A DNA stretch of 64,000 nt from Fibrella forsythiae (lineage in GTDB: Bacteria > Bacteroidota > Bacteroidia > Cytophagales > Spirosomataceae). This document shows positions 44,969-52,730 of the stretch, piece after piece; position 1 is the stretch's first letter, and the number at the start of each line of letters is the position of its first letter. Both the position numbers and the translations under genes were made by a program. The stretch covers positions 457,512 through 521,511 of the forward strand of contig NZ_JAFMYW010000006.1 in assembly GCF_017353175.1 (NCBI RefSeq), read 5' to 3'. The notes under the pieces were generated by a model. That model was not told the origin of the DNA. It saw nothing but the letters and a program-made list of their open reading frames with translations, and made no database searches.

Positions 44969-45373
44969 TTAGAACGGCAAGTCGCCGCTGTTATCATCAT
45001 CGAACGATGAGTTGAACGGCACAGCAGTTGGTTGAGCAGCACGGGGCTTACCAGCAGCCGGAGCTGATTGGCCCTGACCTGCTGAACCGCTCTCCGTTCC
45101 GTCGGCAGCTTCAATACGCCATACGCGTGCTTCAGTATACCAGCGTTCGTTGTACTCGCGCGACTCCAGGTTCAGGCTCAGTTTCAACATATCACCGGGT
45201 GCATACTGTTTCAGGTCGTTCACCTTATCGCCCCACAGCGACACGCACACTTTTTTAGGGAACTGATCTGTAGTCTCTACTACAAATTCCTGCTTCTGCC
45301 AGGTGCCGTTCTTGCCCTGACCCGTCACTTCCGGCAGCGTTTTTATCAGCTTGCCCACTAATTCAAGTGCCAT
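44969..45373 (-). CDS. DUF3127 domain protein (OB-fold, SSB-like)
   Basis: 134 residues from the ATG at 45373 (MALELVGKLIKTLPEVTGQG). Core pattern: GKNGTWQKQEFVVETTDQFP, KKVCVSLWGDKVNDLKQY and GDMLKLSLNLESREYNERWY, a predicted OB fold typical of DUF3127. The C-terminal tail is disordered and ends DDDNSGDLPF, similar to the acidic DDDLPF tip of single-strand DNA-binding proteins that recruits partners. Likely a single-strand DNA-binding accessory (inference). Confidence 0.85.
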   Translation of the reverse strand: MALELVGKLIKTLPEVTGQGKNGTWQKQEFVVETTDQFPKKVCVSLWGDKVNDLKQYAPGDMLKLSLNLESREYNERWYTEARVWRIEAADGTESGSAGQGQSAPAAGKPRAAQPTAVPFNSSFDDDNSGDLPF

Positions 45374-45524
45374 ATACTTAATTGATTCAGTTAAAAAAAG
45401 CCAGTCAGGTACGTTGTGATACCAACCGGTTTGTACCCCTAAATTACGAAATTTTAGTCGATTTTCAGCGGTTGCATTGACATTATCCCCCCGTTCGCCT
45501 ACTTTTGCATCCAGATTAAACCAT

Positions 45525-45606
45525 GGCCACGTGGTGAAATTGGTAGACACGCCACTTTGAGGGGGTGGTTTCGCAAGATGTGGGAGTTCGAGTCTCCCCG
45601 TGGTCA
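45525..45606 (+). tRNA. tRNA-Leu (GAG)
   Basis: 82 nt with a long variable arm (GGTTTCGCAAGATGT region), as in class II tRNAs. Acceptor GGCCACG/CGTGGTC, D-arm TGGTGAAATTGGTAGACACG, anticodon loop TTGAGGG (anticodon GAG), T-arm GGGAGTTCGAGTCTCCC. It stands 141 bp before a tyrosine recombinase gene, a common insertion point for integrative elements. Confidence 0.94.
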
Positions 45607-45631
45607 CAACTTACACAACAGTTGTCGTAGT

Positions 45632-45669
45632 AAAAAGCCTGAATACGCTGATATTCAGGCTTTTTTTTG
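45632..45669 (+). terminator. Terminator after tRNA-Leu
   Basis: AAGCCTGAATA pairs with TATTCAGGCTT and is followed by a run of Ts. It lies 26 bp after the tRNA-Leu end and before the recombinase gene. Confidence 0.85.
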
Positions 45670-45747
45670 TATTTTGTATTCGATTTACAACGCGTTATTT
45701 TCAGGGATACTACCATCTGAACCAGACCAATAACCCGACCAAATCGA

Positions 45748-47016
45748 ATGAACGAAATCAACTTTAGGCAAAAGACATCAAAGCTTGACAAGTCAGACAA
45801 AGCGCCCATCTTCTTAGAGTTCTACCATGATGCTCAAGTACTTGTGTACGCTACAGGGGAAAAATGTCAGCTGTCGGAATGGGACGCTGAGAAACAAAAG
45901 TTTCGCCGGTCAATGGCTGGTTATTAGGAGGCCAATGACTCACTACAACTTCTCCGTGAACGCCTGACAGCCGCCTACCGAACTATTCGTAACACCGGTG
46001 AACCCGTAACTTCTGATAAACTAAGAGCAGCGCTGCGCCCCAAAAAAGAATCACCTGCCCTCACCGATCTGTTGACGCTCTATGCAGCTTATCTAGACCA
46101 TTGTCAGTCGGCTAACTACAAACCATCAACGCTTAAGAGCATGGGGGTGACGGCTGGCCGGCTGAAATGGTTTGTAGCCGTCTCAGGCCCACTGTCCGTC
46201 AGAGGATACACCAATGAGGTTCATGCCCGATTTCTGAACTATCTGACCGTCACGCTTAAACTGCACCCCAACTCGACAGCCAACACCAATAAACACCTAC
46301 GCGCATTTTTCAATTGGTGTAAATCAGGTGACATTGCGCTGCATCCACAACACGCCAGCATTAAGACAGAATGGGCATCGTCTGAGCGTATCTACCTAAC
46401 CGAAGCCGAGCTGAAGAACATTGAGCAGGTTAAGCTGTCGACAGCCCTCGCCCGGGTCCGTGATGCGTTTCTGTTCCAGTGCCTGACCGGACTGCGCTAT
46501 ACGGAGTTGTCGCGACTAGATTCCAGTCATATTGAGCAACGGGAAGGTTATCGTGTCCTGACGTTCATTGCCGAAAAGTCAGTCAGTGTTCGAGCTCATA
46601 AAGCCAAACGGGTAGAGGTGCCGATTCTTCCCGGCGCTGAAGCAATCTTAACCCGCTATGCCGACAATTTTCGACTGCTGCCGGTCCTTTCCAATCAGAA
46701 AATGAATGATTATGTGAAAGACATCGCCAAGCAAGCGGGGGTTACTTCCGTTGTTGAGCAGATCGTTTTTGAAAAAGGAGTACCCGTCCTAGCCAGGGTT
46801 CCCAAGCATGAGCTGGTATCATCCCACATCGGTCGACATACGTTTGCCACGCTATGTCTTGTCAAGGGCGTTCCCCTCGAAGTGGTTAGTAAAGCCCTAG
46901 GGCATTCCGATCTGAAGACTACCATGATCTATGCCAAAATTGCTGATGATTACAAGAATCGATCGATTTATAATGCCTGGAGTACGACTACGCCATCAAA
47001 GAAAAAAGCAACGTGA
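45748..47016 (+). pseudogene. Tyrosine recombinase (phage-type integrase) with an in-frame TAG
   Basis: The frame from the ATG at 45748 to 47016 has 423 codons; TAG at 45925-45927 (codon 60) is its only interruption. Upstream is an arm-binding domain (LSEWDAEKQKFRRSMAGY) and downstream EANDSLQLLRERL, where related integrases have GYQEAN, suggesting CAG changed to TAG. The catalytic domain is intact: LTGLRYTELSRLD (Arg), SSHIGRHTFATLC (HxxR), LGHSDLKTTMIYAKI (Tyr). An ATG at 46072 could still give a shortened catalytic part. It adjoins tRNA-Leu. Confidence 0.85.
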
Positions 47017-47086
47017 TAGGGCTTAGGTGCTTCCAGGCATACTAACAATAGATGAGCTGCGGACCTTATCCAGACCAGCAACTCAT

Positions 47087-47833
47087 CTATGGCATCGTGT
47101 CCACGCCGACGATGTCGACTACCTGCCAGATTGACTTTAGATCCTCCCTTTTCACCGTGACAAAACCGGAGTCATCGTTATCCGCATACAGCGTCAGCAG
47201 ATCTTTCAGCACCAGTTCGTTTTCCTTGATACGCCGCACCACCAGCGTCGACCGGTACAACACCATCACCAGGGCCGAGTTGAGATAGTCCCAGTCAGCT
47301 ACAGGCACAGGACGGGCCAGCAGGCGCATGCCTACCGGGTAGCGGGGCTGCATCGAATTATCGGTCAGGCGGATGACAACGGCCGATGAATAGCTACCTG
47401 CGCTTTTCTCCAGGACGGGTAGGGTATAGGTATCCTGCTGACCAGCGTAACCAGTTCCTGCTTCGAACAGCGGTAGTTCGATCTTACCCCTGGCAGACCC
47501 GCCTCCCCCTTCGATCACGGCGCCGGACTTGTGCAGCACCGGCAGCTGACCTCTGATGATATAATCGGCGTTGATGAGCGGGTAATGCTCCGTCAGCTGC
47601 TGGATGGTTTTGAAGCTGGGCTCCGCTTTACCGGTCAGAATATTATAGAACTTGCCGTTGCTCTCGCCCAGCTTTACCGCTACTTCATTCGCATTTACAC
47701 CTAATTCGGAAAATAATATCTTGAATCGCTCAGCGGTCGTGGTGGGATTGTCTGTTGATTTTATACTTATTTTTCTAAGTATATGCTGATATTTATGAGT
47801 ATTTACAAATCTTATACTTGTACGCTTTACCAT
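47087..47833 (-). CDS. S24/LexA-type phage-like repressor
   Basis: 248 residues from the ATG at 47833. N-terminal HTH (RFKILFSELGVNANEVAVKL, then GESNGKFYNILTGKAEP) and C-terminal S24 peptidase-like domain: RLTDNSMQPRYPVGMRLLAR has the Ser before Met typical of the catalytic Ser, and LVVRRIKENELVLKD carries the region of the Lys. Such repressors keep mobile elements quiet until DNA damage. The first ~25 residues are encoded across an operator-like palindrome, so the true start may differ, although no later ATG, GTG or TTG fits. Confidence 0.82.
   Translation of the reverse strand: MVKRTSIRFVNTHKYQHILRKISIKSTDNPTTTAERFKILFSELGVNANEVAVKLGESNGKFYNILTGKAEPSFKTIQQLTEHYPLINADYIIRGQLPVLHKSGAVIEGGGGSARGKIELPLFEAGTGYAGQQDTYTLPVLEKSAGSYSSAVVIRLTDNSMQPRYPVGMRLLARPVPVADWDYLNSALVMVLYRSTLVVRRIKENELVLKDLLTLYADNDDSGFVTVKREDLKSIWQVVDIVGVDTMP
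47762..47783. promoter_or_regulatory. Palindromic operator near the repressor start
   Basis: TATACTTA (47762-47769) and TAAGTATA (47776-47783), a perfect 8-bp dyad with a 6-bp spacer in AT-rich DNA. A related half-site TATACTTG lies near 47813. Position and form fit a site for the adjacent repressor. Confidence 0.6.
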
Positions 47834-48062
47834 TATTTATCAGTAATAATAAGGAAAATATGCAACTATCAGACAGTAAACACGATATGCTGCTGACGTC
47901 GGTGGCGGTCTATCCCCTCCATACAGGGTTACCCAGTCCCTAGATCAGCGTGCGCCATTTCGCCAGTCACGGCTATCGATGGCGTCATCGGTCTGTCGAC
48001 AGCCTGCCTCTCCCCTTTCCGGAGCGGTTTCTGTCCATCGCCCAACCCTCAGCCCGTCGTCT

Positions 48063-48371
48063 ATGCAGCCAGCGGTGATCATTGAGCAGTCGGAATGGGA
48101 GCAGTTCACTGCCCGACTGGCCTACCTGGAGAAGCGCGACCTGGAACGCGACCGGGCAACGGCAGAAGATGCCGTCCTCACCGTACGCGACGTAGCCCGC
48201 CAGCTGCACATGAGTGAAGAGGCAGTTCGTCGGGCCCGGCGCGAGCGACGGCTGACCGGCTTCAAGATCGACTAGAAACATTACGGGTTCCGCCAGTCGG
48301 AAGTAACCCGGTACTTAAACCGGTATAACCGGATGGCTGGTCCGGGGAATGACTCGCCGGACGGTGTATGA
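48063..48371 (+). pseudogene. Excisionase/HTH-type DNA-binding protein with an in-frame TAG
   Basis: 102 sense codons from the ATG at 48063 to TGA at 48369-48371, with TAG at 48273-48275 (codon 71). The first part has an N-terminal coiled coil (FTARLAYLEKRDLERDRA) and an HTH (LTVRDVARQLHMSEEAVRRA, then RRERRLTGFKID); after TAG comes KHYGFRQSEVTRYLNRYNRM, the conserved wing and DNA-contact end of these proteins. So the amber codon sits inside a conserved block, probably in place of Glu or Gln. Near a recombinase and repressor, it fits a MerR-like excisionase. Confidence 0.72.
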
Positions 48372-48516
48372 CCAGGTACGAACAACTGCTCAGGCTGGCC
48401 AGTGACCAACGGATCGAAGCCCGTCACGTTGCCCTGTTTCACGCCATTACCGAATCATGGGTTACCTGCTAGCCGATCTGCTGGCCATCAACCCCGCCGT
48501 GCTGGTTAAACGCTAA
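48368..48516 (+). pseudogene. Small coupled gene, apparently frameshifted
   Basis: An ATG overlaps the TGA of the HTH gene (ATGA). It gives MTRYEQLLRLASDQRIEARH and VALFHAITESW before a TAG at 48470. In the +1 frame from 48456, MGYLLADLLAINPAVLVKR continues to a TAA at 48514-48516 and looks more protein-like. A single-base indel would join the two. I do not recognise the product. Confidence 0.35.
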
Positions 48517-48560
48517 GCAGGTCACCTAGGCCCGGTAAGTTGCCGGCAGATAGGCCTACA

Positions 48561-48591
48561 AAAAAGCAGACTACCAGGGCTAGTCTGCTTT
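48561..48591. terminator. Terminator-like hairpin
   Basis: AAAAGCAGACTA pairs with TAGTCTGCTTT around a short loop, after the small coupled gene. Confidence 0.65.
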
Positions 48592-48906
48592 CCATTCTTA
48601 TCCACACCATAAAGAAAGCGGACGCCCTCTTATTGATGCGACAAATATACAACAAAAGGAATTTATTGACTTGCGGGCAGGACTGGCCGACTCATTGGGC
48701 TTCAGGGAGCGACCAGCCAGCCCTGCCCGCAGGCGGGTTCATCCTGCGCCTGGTGCCTGGAAACAGACCCTTGGCCGGGAATTGGGCAGGGCAACCAGGC
48801 CTGATTAAACGTTGATTAATTTTCATTGAGTTGAATTACCGGCTTATACCGCAACCGATTTAAGTACTAGTTTTGAGTATCATTACAGTTGAATACACAA
48901 TCACAA

Positions 48907-48936
48907 ACCCCTATCTCCCCTGCGATAGGGGTTTTT
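48907..48936 (+). terminator. Terminator-like hairpin
   Basis: ACCCCTATC pairs with GATAGGGGT and is followed by a T run. It overlaps the start of a doubtful frame at 48889. Confidence 0.65.
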
Positions 48937-49150
48937 CGTGAAGGACCGGTTGCGGGCCAGCTAGGAAACGTTTGCGTAAGTAGTCCCACCCAACAAGCGG
49001 ATCGTGCCGCCGTAAAGGGAACTAAGGTTAAGGGCCAGTGGATCCCCTACCCACCAATCAGGCCACTGATTGATTTGCTACAAACAAGCCAAGATGCCGT
49101 CTGGTTATGAGTAAGCGTATACTATAAGTGTCTATATGATGGTAGATCAG

Positions 49151-49184
49151 AAAGCATTGGCGCTCGGAGCGCCAATGCTTTTTT
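49151..49184 (+). terminator. Terminator-like hairpin
   Basis: AAAGCATTGGCGCTC is followed almost directly by its complement GAGCGCCAATGCTTT and a T6 run. Confidence 0.75.
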
Positions 49185-49269
49185 GTTGGCTGCCCTATTA
49201 GCCAGTCAGGGTAATGGACCAGTTTTACCCCATCGTCCCTACCTGCTGTGAACGGGCCTAGCGCTCTTC

Positions 49270-49670
49270 AGGGGCGAATGTCACCAGCGGCCCGAAACGC
49301 GGCGAGGACAATTGCCGCGTAATCGCCCGCGTTGATCGCTCCTGTTTGATAGGGGTGGCCACCCGAAACAGGCCTGAAAAGGCTGTTTTTACCGCCGGTT
49401 TGACGCCCTGGTGAGCCAGTGCATTTTCCACAAAAGCCAGGTCAGCAGTGGATGTTCCGACTTTTCTGGTGCAAAAAACGGTCAACTCGGTCATCCTAAG
49501 TCAACCAAGCCAAAATTCTTCGCTCGACGGAGCCCAAATCCCAGACAGGACCCCGCCACGCACTACCGGCCAACTGCAATTGCACCTCCAATTCCCGGTG
49601 ATATATGACAGGGTGGTTACAGCGGAAGGGACGGCCTCCTACCCATTGCCTCACTGCTTCAGTGGTGACC
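49270..49670 (+). repeat. Interspersed repeat, copy A (MITE-like)
   Basis: Begins GTCACCAGCGGCCCGAAAC (5' block), has CCAGGTCAGCAGTGGA near 49439 and AAGCCAAAATTCTTCGCTC near 49507, and ends with TTCAGTGGTGACC at 49670. The ends form a short terminal inverted repeat (GTCACCA). It matches copy B over nearly its whole length. Confidence 0.75.
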
Positions 49671-50173
49671 GATCAGCTAGCCAGTTGAAAAGATGCTCCA
49701 CAGAAGTTGCTCGCTCAGCCAGCTCCGCTTGAGCCAGACAGGTAGTCTGGTGCATAGTGGGCCTATGTCACCCGTGGGGTGAAGCAGAGTGACTACAGCA
49801 CTGGTCAGTGTAGCTGCCAGCTGAAGCGAAACTAAGGAGCGGCAGACCGGTCCCGGCGACGTATTTTGCCGCCTTATCCAATCGATTTTATTCGTCATTA
49901 GTCGGTGCCCAGGGGTAGCACGACCAGGCAGGTGACCGCTCCACGAGGCAGCAGGCGCTTTAGGAGCGCAGAACTCCGACGCGCTTGTAGGTGAGCAGGC
50001 TTACCCGGCACCGTACTAGTGGGCTGCTGAAGGCTAACTAATGGATGCGTCGCTTAGTTGGCGCCTCCCCAACCGGCCAGTAACTATACCTTTACCGGAG
50101 AAGGGTTTGCTTAGCTTTGTCTGCTCGTTACACTCAGCTCGGCGCCCGGTTACCTTCATCACTGATTTTTCGT

Positions 50174-50665
50174 ATGCCTTCTTCCAACCCGTCAATCAAC
50201 CAGATCCGCGCGTTTCTGACCCAGATCGGCATTCCCACCCGTCAGCAGGAGCTGCCCGGACCGACTTTTCTGCCGGGTCTACTGATTCAGGATGGCGAAC
50301 TACTGTTTGATCCCGCCCGGCTGGCCTATCCTGGCGATATGCTTCACGAGGCGGGCCATATCGCCGTCAGTGCGCCCGCCGAGCGGCAGAGACTTTCGGG
50401 TGATATCACCGACCAGAAGCCCGAGAAGGCTGGCGAAGAGCTAGCCGTGCTGCTGTGGAGCTACGCCGCGTGTCTGCACCTGGATCTGGATCTACGAGTC
50501 GTCTTTCACCCGGCGGGCTACAGCGGTCAGAGCGAGTGGCTTATCGAGCAGTTCACCGCAGGGAACTACGTCGGCCTGCCGCTGCTGGTGTGGATGGGCC
50601 TTGCCCAGCCACCCCAGCAGACCGGGGCAGGCTTTCCTACCATGATCCACTGGGTGCGCCCCTGA
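50174..50665 (+). CDS. Hypothetical protein with HEAGH motif
   Basis: 163 residues from the ATG at 50174. MLHEAGHIAVSAP contains HExxH-like HEAGH, the zinc-binding helix form seen in metallopeptidases; a second acidic residue cluster follows (EKAGEELAVLLWSYAACLHL). No signal peptide is apparent. The family is not recognised; a gluzincin-like hydrolase is possible but unproven. First gene of a same-strand run that continues to 57540. Confidence 0.65.
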   Translation: MPSSNPSINQIRAFLTQIGIPTRQQELPGPTFLPGLLIQDGELLFDPARLAYPGDMLHEAGHIAVSAPAERQRLSGDITDQKPEKAGEELAVLLWSYAACLHLDLDLRVVFHPAGYSGQSEWLIEQFTAGNYVGLPLLVWMGLAQPPQQTGAGFPTMIHWVRP

Positions 50666-50819
50666 TGGGCAATCCCCGTGCGGCTAACTAACCGGTAACT
50701 ACCATCCAATCAATATCCGACTTATCCTACCAAGTTAGACTACTTACTGCCGATCTTGGCAGCTTGTTTACTTGATCTATCTTTTTGCTGGGCCTATACC
50801 AAACCTTTACCGTCCTTTT

Positions 50820-51398
50820 ATGAATCGTCGTCTATTCGTTGGGCATATCCTGGCCGGGGCTTCCCTGCTCGGCGTTCCCTCTGCGCTCCGGGCTCAGCCC
50901 GTACCTGCCTCCTCGGATGCCCTCTCTACAGTCAACTCCCTGAAAAGGGCCACCGACTGGATCCGGACCGGGGCGCTGGGCTCCCTTCAGCACATTACGC
51001 TATCACACGTATACACCCCCGGGTATACCTCACTGGCTAGACTTCAAACGCTGCTTGACGCCGATTTGGCCAGCCTCAGTCAGCTGCTGGGCATGGAGTT
51101 GCCCCTGACCGGCCAGGGGCTGCTTGAGCGCTCATCAACCGGATTCGGCTCCTACTGGGCTCAGTTGGAGCAGCAGGGTGTAACCGTGAGTTGGCAGGGC
51201 TTAGCCCGCATTGGCGGGGAGGCGACGGAGCCGACCACCCAGCTTCGGCTGTGGGGCACCAAAGGCCTGGTGCAGTCCCATCCGGACGGAGCTGGCTATC
51301 AACTGATCGATCTGCAGGATCCCACGCAGCCGCGGCTCAACCAGGCGCCCAGCCAGCTGAACCGCCGGAGTTTGCTCAGCGGCTATCACCTGAGTTAA
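50820..51398 (+). CDS. Exported orphan Gfo/Idh/MocA C-terminal-like domain
   Basis: 192 residues from the ATG at 50820. The N-terminus MNRRLFVGHILAGASLLG resembles a Tat signal (RRxFxG). The mature part begins LKRATDWIRTGALGSLQHIT, followed by HVYTPGYTSLARLQTLLDAD, resembling the start of the C-terminal domain of Gfo/Idh/MocA oxidoreductases, but the NAD-binding Rossmann half is absent. It may be a truncated enzyme kept as a binding module. Assignment is by pattern only. The LRR gene follows by 17 bp. Confidence 0.6.
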   Translation: MNRRLFVGHILAGASLLGVPSALRAQPVPASSDALSTVNSLKRATDWIRTGALGSLQHITLSHVYTPGYTSLARLQTLLDADLASLSQLLGMELPLTGQGLLERSSTGFGSYWAQLEQQGVTVSWQGLARIGGEATEPTTQLRLWGTKGLVQSHPDGAGYQLIDLQDPTQPRLNQAPSQLNRRSLLSGYHLS

Positions 51399-51415
51399 TT
51401 CGTTACCGACCCCGT

Positions 51416-52048
51416 ATGACAACTGATGCATCTGCAGGGCCAGCGGCCTATCCCGCCCTGGCTGATACCCCCGCCAAGCGCGCCAGGTGGTGGACGGAGC
51501 TGGAGCCCCAGTGGCGGGCCGCCTTTAGCCAGGCTTTTTTCCGCCATGCCGCCCAGCCCACCCCTGAGGAGCTGGAAAGTCTCTGGCAAACCAGGGTCCT
51601 GCGCCTGGTGGGACCCCGGGCTCCCTATCCGAGTCTGACCTTTGAGTTGACCAACTGCTCGGGTTTGGCGGGTATGCAGAATCTGGAGACCCTGGTGCTG
51701 ACCCATCACCAACTGGAGCACCTGGGTCAGCTGGGCCAGCTGACCCAGCTGAGGAGTCTGTTCGTCAACAATAATGCCATTCTGACGCTACAGGGGATTG
51801 AGCCGCTCACCCAGCTGGAACAGCTGTATGCGCAGGTCAACCGGCTTGAGTCGATTGAGGCGGTAGGTAATCTTCTCAAGCTACGGGAGCTCTACGTTAG
51901 TCTCAATCCGATCAAGACCCTCTCGGGGCTGACCCGCCAGCACGCGTTGGCCATGAAACAGTTTGTCTGCCTGCCCAGTGAGCACCTGAGCGACCGGATC
52001 ATTATGCCCCTGGAACGCAAACTAGGCATTCGGTTTCGCTCGCTTTGA
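51416..52048 (+). CDS. Leucine-rich-repeat protein
   Basis: 210 residues from the ATG at 51416; no signal peptide. Residues ~85-180 hold about four LRRs of ~21-22 residues: LETLVLTHHQLEHLGQLGQL, LRSLFVNNNAILTLQGIEPL, LEQLYAQVNRLESIEAVGNL and LRELYVSLNPIKTLSGL. Such repeats mediate protein binding. Its place between exported proteins suggests a surface or secretion context, but it may be cytosolic. Confidence 0.8.
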   Translation: MTTDASAGPAAYPALADTPAKRARWWTELEPQWRAAFSQAFFRHAAQPTPEELESLWQTRVLRLVGPRAPYPSLTFELTNCSGLAGMQNLETLVLTHHQLEHLGQLGQLTQLRSLFVNNNAILTLQGIEPLTQLEQLYAQVNRLESIEAVGNLLKLRELYVSLNPIKTLSGLTRQHALAMKQFVCLPSEHLSDRIIMPLERKLGIRFRSL

Positions 52049-52089
52049 CCCTTAACTAATTCATTAATCACAAATCACTCTTTACAATC

Positions 52090-52614
52090 ATGGATGAATA
52101 CCTGGGTGTCATCAAAGCATTTGGATTCAATTTTGCCCCCCGCGGGTGGGCGTTGTGCGACGGGTCACTGCTCCAAATAGCGCAAAATCAAGCGTTGTTT
52201 GCCCTGCTGGGCACCACCTTTGGTGGTGATGGCGTTCAGACCTTCGGCTTACCTGATCTGCGGGGCCGCACGCTCATTGGCATGGGGTCGGCTCCGGGCC
52301 TGCAGCCCTACCAGCTGGGGCAGAAAGGTGGCGTGGAAAGCGTAACGCTGATTGCTGGTCAGCTCCCTGCTCACGCCCATTCCTTCGCCCTGAATGCCTA
52401 CTCCGAACCGGGCAACGTGGGTAGTCCCGCCGGGGCCTCGCCCGCCGCCACGGGCTCACTGGACCCCGAGTACCGGACGTCAGGCACCGTTGTTCCCATG
52501 GCCAGTCAGCAGACGGGATCTAACGGGAGTAACCAGGCCCACGAGAACCGCTCACCTTACCTGGCCATTAATTACTCCATTTCCCTGCAGGGTATTTTCC
52601 CCTCGCGTAACTAA
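52090..52614 (+). CDS. Tail-collar domain protein
   Basis: 174 residues: MDEYLGVIKAFGFNFAPRGW, ALCDGSLLQIAQNQALFALL, GTTFGGDGVQTFGLPDLRGR, then GGVESVTLIAGQLPAHAHSF and a C-terminal YLAINYSISLQGIFPSRN. This is the complete phage tail-collar pattern, as in microcystin-dependent proteins, which in bacteria are often secreted or part of contractile/adhesive structures. No other phage-tail gene is present. It lies 41 bp after the LRR gene. Confidence 0.9.
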   Translation: MDEYLGVIKAFGFNFAPRGWALCDGSLLQIAQNQALFALLGTTFGGDGVQTFGLPDLRGRTLIGMGSAPGLQPYQLGQKGGVESVTLIAGQLPAHAHSFALNAYSEPGNVGSPAGASPAATGSLDPEYRTSGTVVPMASQQTGSNGSNQAHENRSPYLAINYSISLQGIFPSRN

Positions 52615-52639
52615 CCCGCTCGCCAGGAGATCTTGTCCC

Positions 52640-52677
52640 TACCTGGTGACCGGGATACGCTGACCGGTCACCAGGTA
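52640..52677. terminator. Stem-loop between tail-collar and adhesin genes
   Basis: TACCTGGTGACCGG (52640-52653) pairs with CCGGTCACCAGGTA (52664-52677). Fourteen-bp stem with a 10-nt loop; no clear T run. Confidence 0.6.
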
Positions 52678-52730
52678 CCCACAGCTAACCAATTGACGCG
52701 TATCGTTTCAAGTTTTACTCTGCTTGTGTT

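Larger units (their letters stand above)
48517..50173. other. 1.66-kb region without convincing genes
   Basis: Several reading frames of 60-95 codons occur but have biased or low-complexity composition and no recognisable motif. The region contains three terminator-like hairpins (48561, 48907, 49151) and repeat copy A (49270-49670). It looks like decayed or non-coding DNA at the left part of the acquired segment. Confidence 0.5.

Noticed and set aside
47860..48105. A 27-codon frame ending in TAG at 47941-47943 that continues 53 codons in the same frame
   Set aside because: Although it again shows TAG, the second part has Arg/Ser-rich, low-complexity content and overlaps the HTH gene start, so there is no support that it is coding.
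13277..48275. Genome-wide reassignment of TAG to an amino acid
   Set aside because: Several intact core genes end in TAG followed by normal intergenic DNA, so TAG still acts as a stop; only local readthrough or nonsense mutation remains plausible.
48540..49110. Two open frames of 91 and 73 codons
   Set aside because: Composition is not protein-like, both overlap terminator hairpins, and no motif is seen.
49258..49494. A 78-codon minus-strand frame inside repeat copy A (MTELTVFCTRKVGTSTADL) as a gene family shared with copies B and C
   Set aside because: Copy C has stop codons in the matching frame, conservation is equal at third codon positions, and the frames diverge outside the repeat core. 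A nucleotide-level repeat explains it better.
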